Assembly: GCA_030619985.1 (NCBI GenBank)
Contig: JAUXAI010000044.1
Span: forward strand, 1-10,231
Reading direction: 5' to 3'
Source of the DNA: a bacterium
GTDB taxonomy: Bacteria > UBP18 > UBA7526
Length of the DNA: 10,231 nt
Shown here piece after piece: positions 1 through 7,622 of this stretch. The notes under the pieces were generated by a model. It was not told the origin of the DNA. It ran no database searches and saw nothing but the letters and a program-made list of their open reading frames with translations. Positions within the stretch are counted from its first letter, which is position 1, and each line of letters starts with the position of its first letter. Made by a program: the position numbers and the translations under genes.

Positions 1-28
1 AAAAAAGAGATTAATCCCGGGGGATGAA

Positions 29-898
29 ATGTTAGTCTATTTTGATGGAGAACTGATCCCTAAGGAGGAGGCAAGGGTTTCGGTCTATGACCATGGGCTC
101 TTATATGGAGATGGGGTATTTGAAGGAATAAGGTCATATGATGGCAAGGTCTTCAGATTGGAACAGCATCTGGATAGACTCTATGCTTCAGCTCAGGCTA
201 TTGCCCTAAAGATTCCTTTATCAAAGGAAGAGATGGGGGAAGCGGTCTTGAAGACCTTGAGGGCCAATAAGTTAAGGGATGCCTATATTAGATTGGTGGT
301 TACCAGGGGGATAGGGGACTTAGGTCTCGATCCCAGAAAATGTCCCAGACCAACAGTCTTCATCATCACTGATAAGATAAAACTCTATCCCGAGGAGTTT
401 TATAAGGATGGATTGGAGGTAATAGTTACCAAAACAAAGAGAAATATTAGGGAGGCCCTGAATCCAGGGATAAAGTCCTTAAATTATCTGAATAATATCC
501 TGGCTAGGATTGAGGTGAATAGAGCAAATATGGCAGAGGGAATTATGACCAATATTGAGGGCTATGTGGCAGAGGCCACTGCGGATAACGTCTTTATTGT
601 TAGAAATAAAGAGGTGATTACTCCCCCTACAGAGATGGGGGCCTTAAGAGGAATCACCAGGGATGCCGTTCTAGAAATAGCAGAAACTTTGGGAATTAAG
701 GCACATGAGTTGCCCTTCACCGTTAAGGAATTGTATGAGGCGGATGAGTGCTTTCTGACCGGAACAGCAGCAGAGGTCATCTCAGTAGTCAAGGTAGATG
801 ACAAGAATATCGGGGATGGAAAGCCAGGGGAGATTACTCTTAAACTGAGAGAAGGGTTCAAGAAACTCACTCAGAGAGAGGGAACACCTATTTATTGA
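29..898 (+). CDS. ilvE: Branched-chain amino acid aminotransferase (fold-type IV PLP enzyme)
   Basis: This 289-residue protein is a class IV PLP-dependent aminotransferase. The family exchanges amino groups between Leu, Ile or Val and 2-oxoglutarate in the cytoplasm, the last step of branched-chain amino acid synthesis. Visible marks are the N-terminal YGDGVFEGIRSYDG segment (26-39), typical of branched-chain enzymes; the Schiff-base lysine Lys149 in KSLNYLNNILA; the class IV signature EATADNVF (182-189); GALRGITRDAV (204-214); and GTAAEV (245-250), which helps hold the cofactor phosphate. Length is normal for the family. The ATG at 29 follows a G-rich stretch (18-22), and the ATG at 24 hits a stop after three codons. 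The TRGIGDLGLDP segment (92-102) also occurs in related D-amino acid aminotransferases and aminodeoxychorismate lyases, so substrate is less certain than fold. It is separated from mcsA by 164 nt and is probably a separate unit. Confidence 0.88.
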   Translation: MLVYFDGELIPKEEARVSVYDHGLLYGDGVFEGIRSYDGKVFRLEQHLDRLYASAQAIALKIPLSKEEMGEAVLKTLRANKLRDAYIRLVVTRGIGDLGLDPRKCPRPTVFIITDKIKLYPEEFYKDGLEVIVTKTKRNIREALNPGIKSLNYLNNILARIEVNRANMAEGIMTNIEGYVAEATADNVFIVRNKEVITPPTEMGALRGITRDAVLEIAETLGIKAHELPFTVKELYEADECFLTGTAAEVISVVKVDDKNIGDGKPGEITLKLREGFKKLTQREGTPIY

Positions 899-904
899 AG
901 TAAC

Positions 905-1031
905 CAGTAACTAGTGAACAGTAAAAGAGCAGAAAATTCAATGCAAAATGTAAAATTAACAATTAGCAGTGAAAAATGAAGATAACAAGACTTTTTATTC
1001 GTTTTAATTGGTTACTGTTCACTGGTTACTG
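905..1031. repeat. 20-bp inverted repeat made of 7-mer tandem words, between ilvE and mcsA
   Basis: Arms at 905-924 and 1012-1031 are reverse complements at 19 of 20 positions. The one mismatch (T912 against G1024) would be a G-U wobble in RNA, so a transcript could form 20 continuous pairs around an 87-nt A/T-rich loop. Each arm is built of degenerate 7-mers: AGTAACC-like units run from 899 to 926, starting directly after the ilvE stop codon, and the complementary GGTTACT-like units run from 1010 to 1030. No coding sequence is seen in the loop. It is not a classical terminator, because no U-run follows the right arm. It could be a small non-autonomous repeat element or a transcript-stabilising structure. 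Confidence 0.75.
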
Positions 1032-1035
1032 TGAG

Positions 1036-1050
1036 CTATCCGAGCGATAG
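1036..1050 (+). promoter_or_regulatory. Small hairpin directly before the mcsA ribosome-binding site
   Basis: CTATC (1036-1040) and GATAG (1046-1050) form a perfect 5-bp stem with a CGAGC loop. It sits immediately upstream of the strong Shine-Dalgarno GAGGAGG (1052-1058), which lies 4 nt before the mcsA ATG. The hairpin leaves the ribosome-binding site free, so it may keep the site open or may be chance. A 5-bp stem is weak evidence. Confidence 0.3.
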
Positions 1051-1062
1051 TGAGGAGGAAAA

Positions 1063-1614
1063 ATGCTGTGTGAGAGATGTGGGAAGGAAGAGGCCACAGT
1101 ACCAGTAATAAAGATCGTGGGTGGTGAGTTCACGGTCATGCACCTCTGTGATGAATGTGCCGAGGAGGTCACTGGTGAGATAAAGAAGGAGATGGAATCC
1201 CTCTTTCCCTCTTTCCCCGATCTCTTTTCGAAGATATTTTCTGATTTCCCTTCCTTTCATACCGAGTTCTTTGCCCCCTTTGAAGAGAAGATCAAGCCCC
1301 CGGAAGTAGAGGAAATCAAATGTCCCAGATGCGGTCTTTCCTACAGCGACTTCAGGAAAACATTCCAGCTGGGATGTAGTCAGTGCTACGAGACGTTCAA
1401 GGAACAGTTGGAGCCCATGCTCAGAAGGATACACGGAAGTATCATTCATAAGGGAAAGGTTCCCTCCAAGGTTCCAGTTAAAGTGAAGATCCCTAAGGAT
1501 GAGATCGAAGAGATGAAGAAAAAGCTTCAGGAAGCAGTTAAGAGAGAAGAGTATGAAGAGGCAGCCCATTTGAGAGACGAGATAAGAGTTTTAGAGAAGA
1601 GGAAGAAGAAATGA
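1063..1614 (+). CDS. mcsA: McsA: zinc-finger and UVR-motif activator of protein arginine kinase
   Basis: In Firmicutes McsA binds and activates the arginine kinase McsB and helps load ClpC. This 183-residue protein has the full family architecture: four CxxC pairs (Cys3/Cys6, Cys29/Cys32, Cys87/Cys90, Cys105/Cys108), expected to form two zinc-binding units; a Phe-rich spacer at about 48-76; and a C-terminal UVR helical hairpin at about 147-180 with the typical EEYEEAAHLRDEIRVLEKR core. The ATG at 1063 has an excellent Shine-Dalgarno (1052-1058). The stop codon overlaps the mcsB start (ATGA at 1611-1614), so the two are very likely translated together. The usual Firmicutes partner ctsR is not upstream. 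A long antisense reading frame across this gene is a shadow. The identification rests on the Cys pattern, the UVR motif and the mcsB neighbour. Confidence 0.92.
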   Translation: MLCERCGKEEATVPVIKIVGGEFTVMHLCDECAEEVTGEIKKEMESLFPSFPDLFSKIFSDFPSFHTEFFAPFEEKIKPPEVEEIKCPRCGLSYSDFRKTFQLGCSQCYETFKEQLEPMLRRIHGSIIHKGKVPSKVPVKVKIPKDEIEEMKKKLQEAVKREEYEEAAHLRDEIRVLEKRKKK

Positions 1615-2666
1615 GATTCAAGGAGATGGCTTCTAAGATTAGTCAGTGGCTTGAGGAGTCAAAGGAGATCGTCATTTCAAGCCGCGTGAGACTTGCCCGG
1701 AACTTGGCTGACTTCTCCTTTACCCATTGGGCGAAGAAAGAAGATTTAGCCAAGATTGTAGAAAGGGTTTCGAAAGAAGCTAAGACAAGTAGTTATCTGA
1801 AGAATGCTCTTATAATTAATCTTAAAGAACTAGATGATATCGATCGCCAGTTCTTAATGGAGCGTCATCTAATCTCAAGGGAGCATGCTCAAGGCAAGGG
1901 AAAGGAGAGGGCGGTCATTATCGGAGATAAAGAGATTATCTCCATCATGGTGAATGAGGAGGACCATCTCAGGATTCAGGTGACAGAGTCGGGACTGAAC
2001 CTCATTGAAGCCTGGAGATTAGCGACTAAGATAGATAATGAACTGGAGAAGGGATTGAATTATGCCTTTTCCGAGAAGTATGGATACCTAACTGCCTGTC
2101 CCACAAATACTGGGACGGGCCTGAGGGCCTCGGTCATGATTCATCTTCCCGCCTTAGTTATGTCCCGACAGATTAACAAGGTCTTGGATGCCGTCTCCCG
2201 AGCAAATATGGCGGTGAGGGGCATCTATGGAGAGGGAACCCAGGCCCAGGGGGATCTCTTTCAGGTTTCAAATGAGATAAGTCTGGGTGAGAGTGAAGAG
2301 GAGATTGTGGGGCACGTGGAGAAGGCTGCCCGGGAGATTATGGAGTATGAAAAGGGAGCCAGAAAGAGGCTTCTGACTCAGTTGGAGGAAAGAGTGAGAG
2401 ATAGCGTATCCCGGGCCTATGGAACGCTCTGTAGCACCTATACCATTAGTTCTGCTGAGACCCTGACCCTTCTTTCTAAGCTGCGCCTGGGGACGAGCAT
2501 CGGCCTGGCTAAGGATATAGATATCCCTACTTTAAATGAACTCTTGATCCTCACTCGTCCTGCCCATCTTCAAGAGATAGCAGGCAAGAAGTTAAGCGCT
2601 CCAGAGAGGGATGTGAAGAGAGCAGCATTTATAAGAAGTAAATTGGGAATAAAAAGCAGTGAGTAA
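1611..2666 (+). CDS. mcsB: McsB: protein arginine kinase (phosphagen kinase family)
   Basis: McsB transfers phosphate from ATP to arginine side chains of proteins, marking them for ClpC-ClpP. The 351-residue length matches the family. Seen in order: the N-terminal ISSRVRLARN motif (22-31); the acidic NEEDH motif (115-119); the active-site cysteine Cys163 in CPTNTGTG; the RGIYGEGTQAQGDLFQVSN segment (203-221) with Glu208, expected to be catalytic; and RDVKRA (333-338), matching the RDxxRA motif described in bacterial McsB as an allosteric phosphoarginine-binding site. That last motif and the lack of the animal-type N-terminal domain separate it from creatine and arginine kinases that act on free metabolites. 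It overlaps mcsA by 4 nt. A second ATG at 1626 has its AGGAG directly abutting it with no spacer, so 1611 is preferred. Confidence 0.95.
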   Translation: MRFKEMASKISQWLEESKEIVISSRVRLARNLADFSFTHWAKKEDLAKIVERVSKEAKTSSYLKNALIINLKELDDIDRQFLMERHLISREHAQGKGKERAVIIGDKEIISIMVNEEDHLRIQVTESGLNLIEAWRLATKIDNELEKGLNYAFSEKYGYLTACPTNTGTGLRASVMIHLPALVMSRQINKVLDAVSRANMAVRGIYGEGTQAQGDLFQVSNEISLGESEEEIVGHVEKAAREIMEYEKGARKRLLTQLEERVRDSVSRAYGTLCSTYTISSAETLTLLSKLRLGTSIGLAKDIDIPTLNELLILTRPAHLQEIAGKKLSAPERDVKRAAFIRSKLGIKSSE

Positions 2667-2674
2667 TAATCAGC

Positions 2675-2771
2675 TAATATCAGTTAACAGCGGTTAATAA
2701 CAGTTACTAACGGTTGCTTTTTAATGAGGTAACCGATTTTAACCGATGTTAACAGTTTTCAACCGATATTA
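2675..2771. repeat. 10-bp phased repeat array forming an imperfect hairpin upstream of clpC
   Basis: Most of the 139-nt mcsB-clpC gap is made of two arms. The left arm (2675-2717) carries CAGTTAAC/CGGTTAAT-like units starting at 2681, 2691, 2701 and 2711. The right arm (2729-2771) carries AACCGAT-like units starting at 2731, 2741, 2751 and 2761. Both are spaced exactly 10 bp, about one helical turn. Aligned without gaps, the left arm matches the reverse complement of the right at about 31 of 43 positions, with an 11-nt loop. The pattern does not match the CtsR operator (direct GGTCAAA heptads) or the HrcA CIRCE element. It could be a multi-site operator, an RNA structure or a repeat element. 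The clpC Shine-Dalgarno GAGGAGG (2794-2800) lies just outside it. Confidence 0.7.
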
Positions 2772-2805
2772 ACCTCATATTTGTTAAGCAAAAGAGGAGG
2801 TTGAA

Positions 2806-5379
2806 ATGGATGGAAGGTTTACTGAGAGAGCAAAGAAAATCATAAATCTTGCCCGTCAAGAGGCGGGAAGGCTGGGTCACGATTATGTGGGAACAGAGCA
2901 CCTCTTGTTGGGATTGGTGAGATTGGGAGAGGGAGTAGCGGTTGAGATACTCAAGGGCTTCGGTGTCGATCTAGAGTCCGTAAAATCGGGACTGGAGAAG
3001 ATGGTTCCCAAAGGTGCTGCGACCCTAAAGATGGGAGAAATCCCCTTCACCCCTCGAGCGAAGAAAGTCCTGGAGAGAATTGTAGTTGAAGAAGCGAGAA
3101 AGTTAGGACATAACTATGTGGGGACAGAGCATATCCTCTTAGCCCTGATTAGTGAGGGGGAAGGAATTGCGGCCCAGGTCTTATTGAATCTAAAGGTTGA
3201 CCTGGAGAAGGCGAGGAAGGCGATACTGGAGATTCTTAAGCCAGAGATTCCTCCCGAGGCCCCTGAGATTCCAGGGGTTGCTCCAGAAGAAGAGATGCCC
3301 AAGGGATTTCCTCCGATATTTGGAATGCCGGGAATGAAAAAGGAGGCCAAGGCGGTCTCTAAGACTCCGGCCCTGGACGCCTATGGAAGGGATATGACCC
3401 AGTTGGCGAGGGAAGGGAAACTCGATCCGGTCATTGGAAGGGAGGATGAGATAGAAAGGATCATCCAGATCCTGGCCAGAAGAACGAAGAATAATGCAGC
3501 ATTGATCGGTGAGCCGGGAGTGGGAAAGACAGCCATCGCAGAAGGGGTAGCCCAGAAAATTGTCTCTGGAAAAGTGCCCGATCTATTAGCTAATAAGAGG
3601 ATGATTGCTCTTGACTTAGCAGGAATGGTCGCCGGGACAAAGTATCGGGGTGAGTTCGAGGCAAGATTGAAGAAGGTGGTGGAGGAGATCAGGAGGAGCG
3701 GAAACATCCTCATCTTCATCGATGAGCTCCATACTTTAGCCGGGGCTGGTGCCGCAGAGGGAGCCATCGATGCCTCAAGTATCCTAAAGCCTAGTTTAGC
3801 CCGGGGGGAACTGCAGTGCATAGGAGCCACAACCTTAGGTGAATATAGAAAGTATATTGAGAAGGACGGAGCCCTAGAGAGGAGATTTCAGCAGGTCTTC
3901 ATTGATGAGCCATCTGTGGAAGAGACAGAGAAGATCCTGGAGGGATTGAAGGGCAGGTATGAGGAACATCATAAGGTAAAGATAACCCCAGAAGCCCTGA
4001 AAGCTGCCGCAGAATTATCCGAGAGATACATCTCTGATAGGAACCTCCCTGATAAGGCCATCGATCTGATCGATGAGGCCAGCGCCCGGGCGCGCTTAGC
4101 AGAGGCCACCATGCCTCCCCATCTCAAGGATATGGAGAAGGAGGTAGAGGAGGCAGAGAAGAGAAAGGTAGAGGCAGTAAGAGCCCAGGAGTTTGAGAAG
4201 GCAGCAGAATATAGAGACAAGGTCAAAGAACTGAAGGAGAGGTTGAAGAAGACCAGGGAGGAGTGGGAGAGGTCAAAGAAGGCCTTGAAACCAGAGGTCT
4301 CGAGTGATGATATCGCCTATATCGTCTCCAAGTGGACCGGAATACCGGTCATTAAGCTAACTCAGGATGAGCAGGAGAGGCTGACCAGGATGGAGGAGGA
4401 GCTGGCCAAGAGGGTAGTTGGTCAAGAGGAAGCTCTCAAAGCGGTCTCTGATGCCGTGAGAAGGGCTCGGGTAGGAATAAAGGAGCCCAAGAGGCCCATC
4501 GGCTCCTTCATCTTCGCTGGTCCTACCGGGGTAGGGAAGACAGAGCTTGCCCGCACTCTTGCTGAGTCCCTCTTTGGCGATGAGAAGGCCATGGTGCGCT
4601 TCGATATGAGTGAGTTCGCAGAGAGGTTTACGGTCTCCAGACTGGTTGGGGCTCCCCCAGGATATGTGGGATATGAGGAGGCGGGGCAGCTCACAGAGCC
4701 GGTGAGGAGAAGGCCCTATACTGTAATTCTCTTAGACGAGATTGAGAAGGCTCATCCGGACGTCTTTAATATCTTGTTGCAGGTTATGGATGAAGGGAGA
4801 TTGACGGACAGCCTGGGCAGAACGGCAAACTTTAAGAATGCAGTCATCATCATGACTAGTAACGTGGGGACTGAGGATATCATGAGAAGGGCCCCGGGCT
4901 TTGAGGCAGTAAAAGAAATCTCCCATGAAAAGATGTGCAAGAACGTCCTCTCCAAAATGAGAAATACCTTCCGCCCAGAGTTTCTGAATAGACTGGATGG
5001 GATCATCGTCTTCCATCCCTTGGACAAGGATAATCTAACCAAAATCTCGGAACTCATGCTTGAGAGACTACGCAAGAGGTTGGATAAGAAGGGAATAAAA
5101 TTGGAACTCTCTGATAAGGCCAGGGAATTCCTGGTCACCAAGGAGTACGATGCCATCAAGGGGACAAAGGATTATACCTATGCCTTTGGTGCCCGACCAT
5201 TGGAGAGGAATATTGAGAGGTTCATTGAGGACCCCCTCTCAAGTGAACTCTTAAAAGGGAGGTTCAAGGAGGGCTCTACCATCCTGGTCGATCTTGAGGA
5301 GAATAGGCTGACCTTCAAGGAAAAGGGAAAGCCCCGTCCGACCGCCCCGACCGCTAAAAGCGGACAGGAAAAAGTGTAG
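2806..5379 (+). CDS. clpC: ClpC: Hsp100 AAA+ unfoldase of the Clp protease
   Basis: This 857-residue cytoplasmic unfoldase recognises substrates and threads them into ClpP. The N-domain is a double repeat with matching YVGTEHLLLGL (27-37) and YVGTEHILLAL (104-114); Glu31 and Glu108 correspond to the glutamates that bind phosphoarginine in Bacillus ClpC. A Pro-rich linker (about 146-180) follows. The first ATPase domain has Walker A GEPGVGKT (235-242) and Walker B ILIFIDE (301-307). A UVR-containing middle domain lies at about 440-485. The second ATPase domain has Walker A GPTGVGKT (572-579), Walker B VILLDE (640-645), arginine-finger NRLD (728-731) and GARPLER (795-801). The ClpP-docking loop reads PGF (697-699) instead of the usual [VLI]GF. 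A Pro/Thr/Ala/Lys tail (about 840-857) is encoded by repeat-like DNA. The start is set by GAGGAGG 5 nt before the ATG. The middle domain marks it as ClpC rather than ClpA or ClpB. Confidence 0.96.
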   Translation: MDGRFTERAKKIINLARQEAGRLGHDYVGTEHLLLGLVRLGEGVAVEILKGFGVDLESVKSGLEKMVPKGAATLKMGEIPFTPRAKKVLERIVVEEARKLGHNYVGTEHILLALISEGEGIAAQVLLNLKVDLEKARKAILEILKPEIPPEAPEIPGVAPEEEMPKGFPPIFGMPGMKKEAKAVSKTPALDAYGRDMTQLAREGKLDPVIGREDEIERIIQILARRTKNNAALIGEPGVGKTAIAEGVAQKIVSGKVPDLLANKRMIALDLAGMVAGTKYRGEFEARLKKVVEEIRRSGNILIFIDELHTLAGAGAAEGAIDASSILKPSLARGELQCIGATTLGEYRKYIEKDGALERRFQQVFIDEPSVEETEKILEGLKGRYEEHHKVKITPEALKAAAELSERYISDRNLPDKAIDLIDEASARARLAEATMPPHLKDMEKEVEEAEKRKVEAVRAQEFEKAAEYRDKVKELKERLKKTREEWERSKKALKPEVSSDDIAYIVSKWTGIPVIKLTQDEQERLTRMEEELAKRVVGQEEALKAVSDAVRRARVGIKEPKRPIGSFIFAGPTGVGKTELARTLAESLFGDEKAMVRFDMSEFAERFTVSRLVGAPPGYVGYEEAGQLTEPVRRRPYTVILLDEIEKAHPDVFNILLQVMDEGRLTDSLGRTANFKNAVIIMTSNVGTEDIMRRAPGFEAVKEISHEKMCKNVLSKMRNTFRPEFLNRLDGIIVFHPLDKDNLTKISELMLERLRKRLDKKGIKLELSDKAREFLVTKEYDAIKGTKDYTYAFGARPLERNIERFIEDPLSSELLKGRFKEGSTILVDLEENRLTFKEKGKPRPTAPTAKSGQEKV
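5338..5363. repeat. GC-rich tandem 9-mer and hairpin inside the clpC 3' end
   Basis: CCGACCGC occurs at 5338-5345 and 5347-5354 (period 9), encoding the PTAPTA of the ClpC tail. The second copy runs into a perfect 5-bp hairpin, CCGCT (5351-5355) and AGCGG (5359-5363) with an AAA loop. The stretch is clearly richer in C than the rest of clpC. The hairpin ends 20 nt before the bamA GTG. It could be a repeat element captured into the reading frame, a site of ribosome or polymerase pausing, or chance. Confidence 0.45.
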
Positions 5380-5383
5380 CCAG

Positions 5384-7621
5384 GTGAAAAAGGGCCTCAT
5401 CCTTGTCATTTTTAGTCTGACGATTATTACTGGCGGAGCAAGGGCCCAAGGGGAGATTATTAAAGCCATTGAGGTTGAGGGGAATAAGAACATTACCCGG
5501 GAAAGAATCTTAAAGGCAGCAGAAACCAAGGTGGGGGATGAGTACTCTCTCTCTGCCTTGAGAGAAGACCTGAAGAGAATCTATAGACTGGGCTTTTTCT
5601 CTGATGTCAAGATCGATACCTCCCCCTTTCAAGAGGGGATTAAAGTAAAGTTCATTGTTGAGGAGAGATTCTTAGTTGGAAAGATAATTTTTAAGGGAAA
5701 TAAGAAGATCAGAAAAGGGACTCTCTTAGAAGAGATTGGGCTGAAGGTTGACGAGGTCTATAGCGAGAAGAAGATAGAGGAGGCCAAAGAGGAGATCCTC
5801 TCTCTATACAAAGAGAAGAGGTATTATCAGGCAGAGGTTCAGGAAGAGGTAAAGATAGATAAGGAAGAGGGGAAAGTAAATGTTACCTTTAATATCAAAG
5901 AGGGGCCGAAACTGAAGGTAGAGAGGATCGAGATCCTGGGAAATAGGGTCTTCTCTGACAGGAAGATCAGAAGGGTGATGAAGACTAAGAAGAGAAAGTT
6001 TGATGAGGAGGTCTTTAAAGAAGACTTAGAAAGGATAATTACTCTCTATAAGACAAGAGGATATCTTTTAGCAAAGATCGCAGATCATAGGATTAGTTAT
6101 GAAGAAGAAAAGATATTCATCACTATCTTAATCGAAGAAGGTCCCCAGATAAAGATGGGGAGCCTGACCATCTCGGGCAATGAATTATTCACCGATGAGG
6201 AGATCAAGAAGGAGGTGGTCCTGAAGGAGGGGATGGTCTATAATGAACTACAGTTCGATAGAGACCTCTTCCAAGTCCACGCCCTATATTACAATAAGGG
6301 CTACGCCTTTGCCCGCGTAGAGCCCACTAAGAAGATCGATGAAAAGGAAGAGAAGATAGACATTAGCCTGGACGTCACGGAAGGTTCCCTGGCCTATATC
6401 GGGAAGATCGAGATCACGGGGAATGAAAAGACCAAGGATTATGTGATAAGGAGGGAGCTGGTCATCGGAGAAGGAGAGGTCTTCAACTATAAGAAGATAC
6501 TAAGAAGCCAGGAAAAGTTATATAACTTAGGATACTTCAAGAGATTGGACATCGAGGGCGAAGAAGGAGTGAAAATCGATACCTATCCGGGAAAGGAACC
6601 GGATATCATAAACTTGGTCTTCGATATCAAGGAGAAGAAGACCGGAACCCTGAACTTAGGGATGGGATATTCCAGTGTGGATGGAGCGGTTGGCCAGGTC
6701 TCGGTCTCTGAGATCAACCTCTTTGGCCGGGGGTATCAGGCCTCTGCCACTGTGGAGTTTGGAGGAAAGAGGCAGAACTATAATCTGCGCTTCACCAACC
6801 CCTGGCTCTTCAATACCCCCACCTACTTCTCTACTGGGGTTTGGCATAAGACGAGGGTCAGGGATAGCTATGATATTGAGAGGAGAGGGGGTGACATCAC
6901 CTTCGGCCATCCCATAACCGACTTCACCAAGTGGTACCTCAACTATAAGGGGGAGAGGGTAAGGGTCTATAAAGTAGAGAGTGATGCCCCCCTTGACATT
7001 ACCCGAGAGGAAGGGAAGAAATTTCTCTCTTCTCTCACTCCCAGCCTGGTACGGGATACCAGGAACTACATCTTCGATCCCAGCAAGGGCTCTTATAACT
7101 CTTTATCTATAGAGTGTGCTGGTGGCCCCCTAGGAGGGGACGTTGACTTCTTAAAGTATAGATTGGATTCCCGGTGGTACTTCAAGACCTTCTGGAAGTT
7201 CGTTCTTGCCCTGCGCCTCAGGGCGGGATATGTTGAGGAGTTCGATGACTCCACATATGTTCCTATCTTTGAGAGGTTCTATGTTGGGGGGGCGGATACC
7301 GTGAGGGGCTGGAAGTATGCCGATATCGGTCCCAAGGCGGCCAATGGCGATCCCATTGGAGGGGTGAAGATGATGGTGGCCAACCTGGAGTGGCGCTTCC
7401 CAATATATCACAGATTAAAAGGGGTCTTATTTGTTGATGGCGGGGATACCTGGGCAAGGGGAGTAAACCCAGAGTTTGAAGATATTGAGGGAGGATATGG
7501 AGCGGGAATAAGGTTCCATACTCCTATGGGGCTTCTACGCTTCGATTATGGAAGGCCCATTGATCCTCCGGCTGGTGTTTCCCATAGCCAGTTCTATTTT
7601 AGTATTGGGCAATCCTTTTAA
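5384..7621 (+). CDS. bamA: BamA: outer-membrane protein assembly factor (Omp85 family)
   Basis: BamA sits in the outer membrane and folds and inserts beta-barrel proteins. The 745-residue protein begins with a signal peptide (Lys2-Lys3, hydrophobic 4-17, likely cleavage after ARA at 19-21). Five POTRA domains follow at about 24-95, 96-174, 175-253, 254-333 and 336-416; four of the last five strands end in a recognisable IEEG/IKEG/VTEG-like turn, and each domain opens with a GN motif (33-34, 105-106, 186-187, 265-266, 346-347). The rest (about 420-745) is the beta-barrel, with VRGW (640-643) as the conserved VRG[FYW] loop-6 motif and a C-terminal Phe in FYFSIGQSF. Five POTRAs favour BamA over two-partner TpsB or one-POTRA TamA-like relatives. 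The GTG start is chosen because the signal peptide begins there; it lies 4 nt after the clpC stop with no good Shine-Dalgarno nearby, suggesting translational coupling. Confidence 0.95.
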   Translation: MKKGLILVIFSLTIITGGARAQGEIIKAIEVEGNKNITRERILKAAETKVGDEYSLSALREDLKRIYRLGFFSDVKIDTSPFQEGIKVKFIVEERFLVGKIIFKGNKKIRKGTLLEEIGLKVDEVYSEKKIEEAKEEILSLYKEKRYYQAEVQEEVKIDKEEGKVNVTFNIKEGPKLKVERIEILGNRVFSDRKIRRVMKTKKRKFDEEVFKEDLERIITLYKTRGYLLAKIADHRISYEEEKIFITILIEEGPQIKMGSLTISGNELFTDEEIKKEVVLKEGMVYNELQFDRDLFQVHALYYNKGYAFARVEPTKKIDEKEEKIDISLDVTEGSLAYIGKIEITGNEKTKDYVIRRELVIGEGEVFNYKKILRSQEKLYNLGYFKRLDIEGEEGVKIDTYPGKEPDIINLVFDIKEKKTGTLNLGMGYSSVDGAVGQVSVSEINLFGRGYQASATVEFGGKRQNYNLRFTNPWLFNTPTYFSTGVWHKTRVRDSYDIERRGGDITFGHPITDFTKWYLNYKGERVRVYKVESDAPLDITREEGKKFLSSLTPSLVRDTRNYIFDPSKGSYNSLSIECAGGPLGGDVDFLKYRLDSRWYFKTFWKFVLALRLRAGYVEEFDDSTYVPIFERFYVGGADTVRGWKYADIGPKAANGDPIGGVKMMVANLEWRFPIYHRLKGVLFVDGGDTWARGVNPEFEDIEGGYGAGIRFHTPMGLLRFDYGRPIDPPAGVSHSQFYFSIGQSF

Positions 7622-7622
7622 A

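Noticed and set aside
1036-1569. 177-codon reading frame on the - strand across mcsA
   Set aside because: It mirrors a gene with clear Cys and UVR motifs, is low-complexity (Leu/Phe/Ser-rich), and has no recognisable domain. Long antisense frames are common opposite purine-rich genes.
2667-2805. CtsR operator or CIRCE element before clpC
   Set aside because: The repeats are CGGTTA/AACCGAT-like; neither GGTCAAA heptads nor TTAGCACTC/GAGTGCTAA is present.
3381-3830. 149-codon - strand frame inside clpC
   Set aside because: It lies opposite the highly conserved first ATPase domain and has no recognisable motif; a shadow frame.
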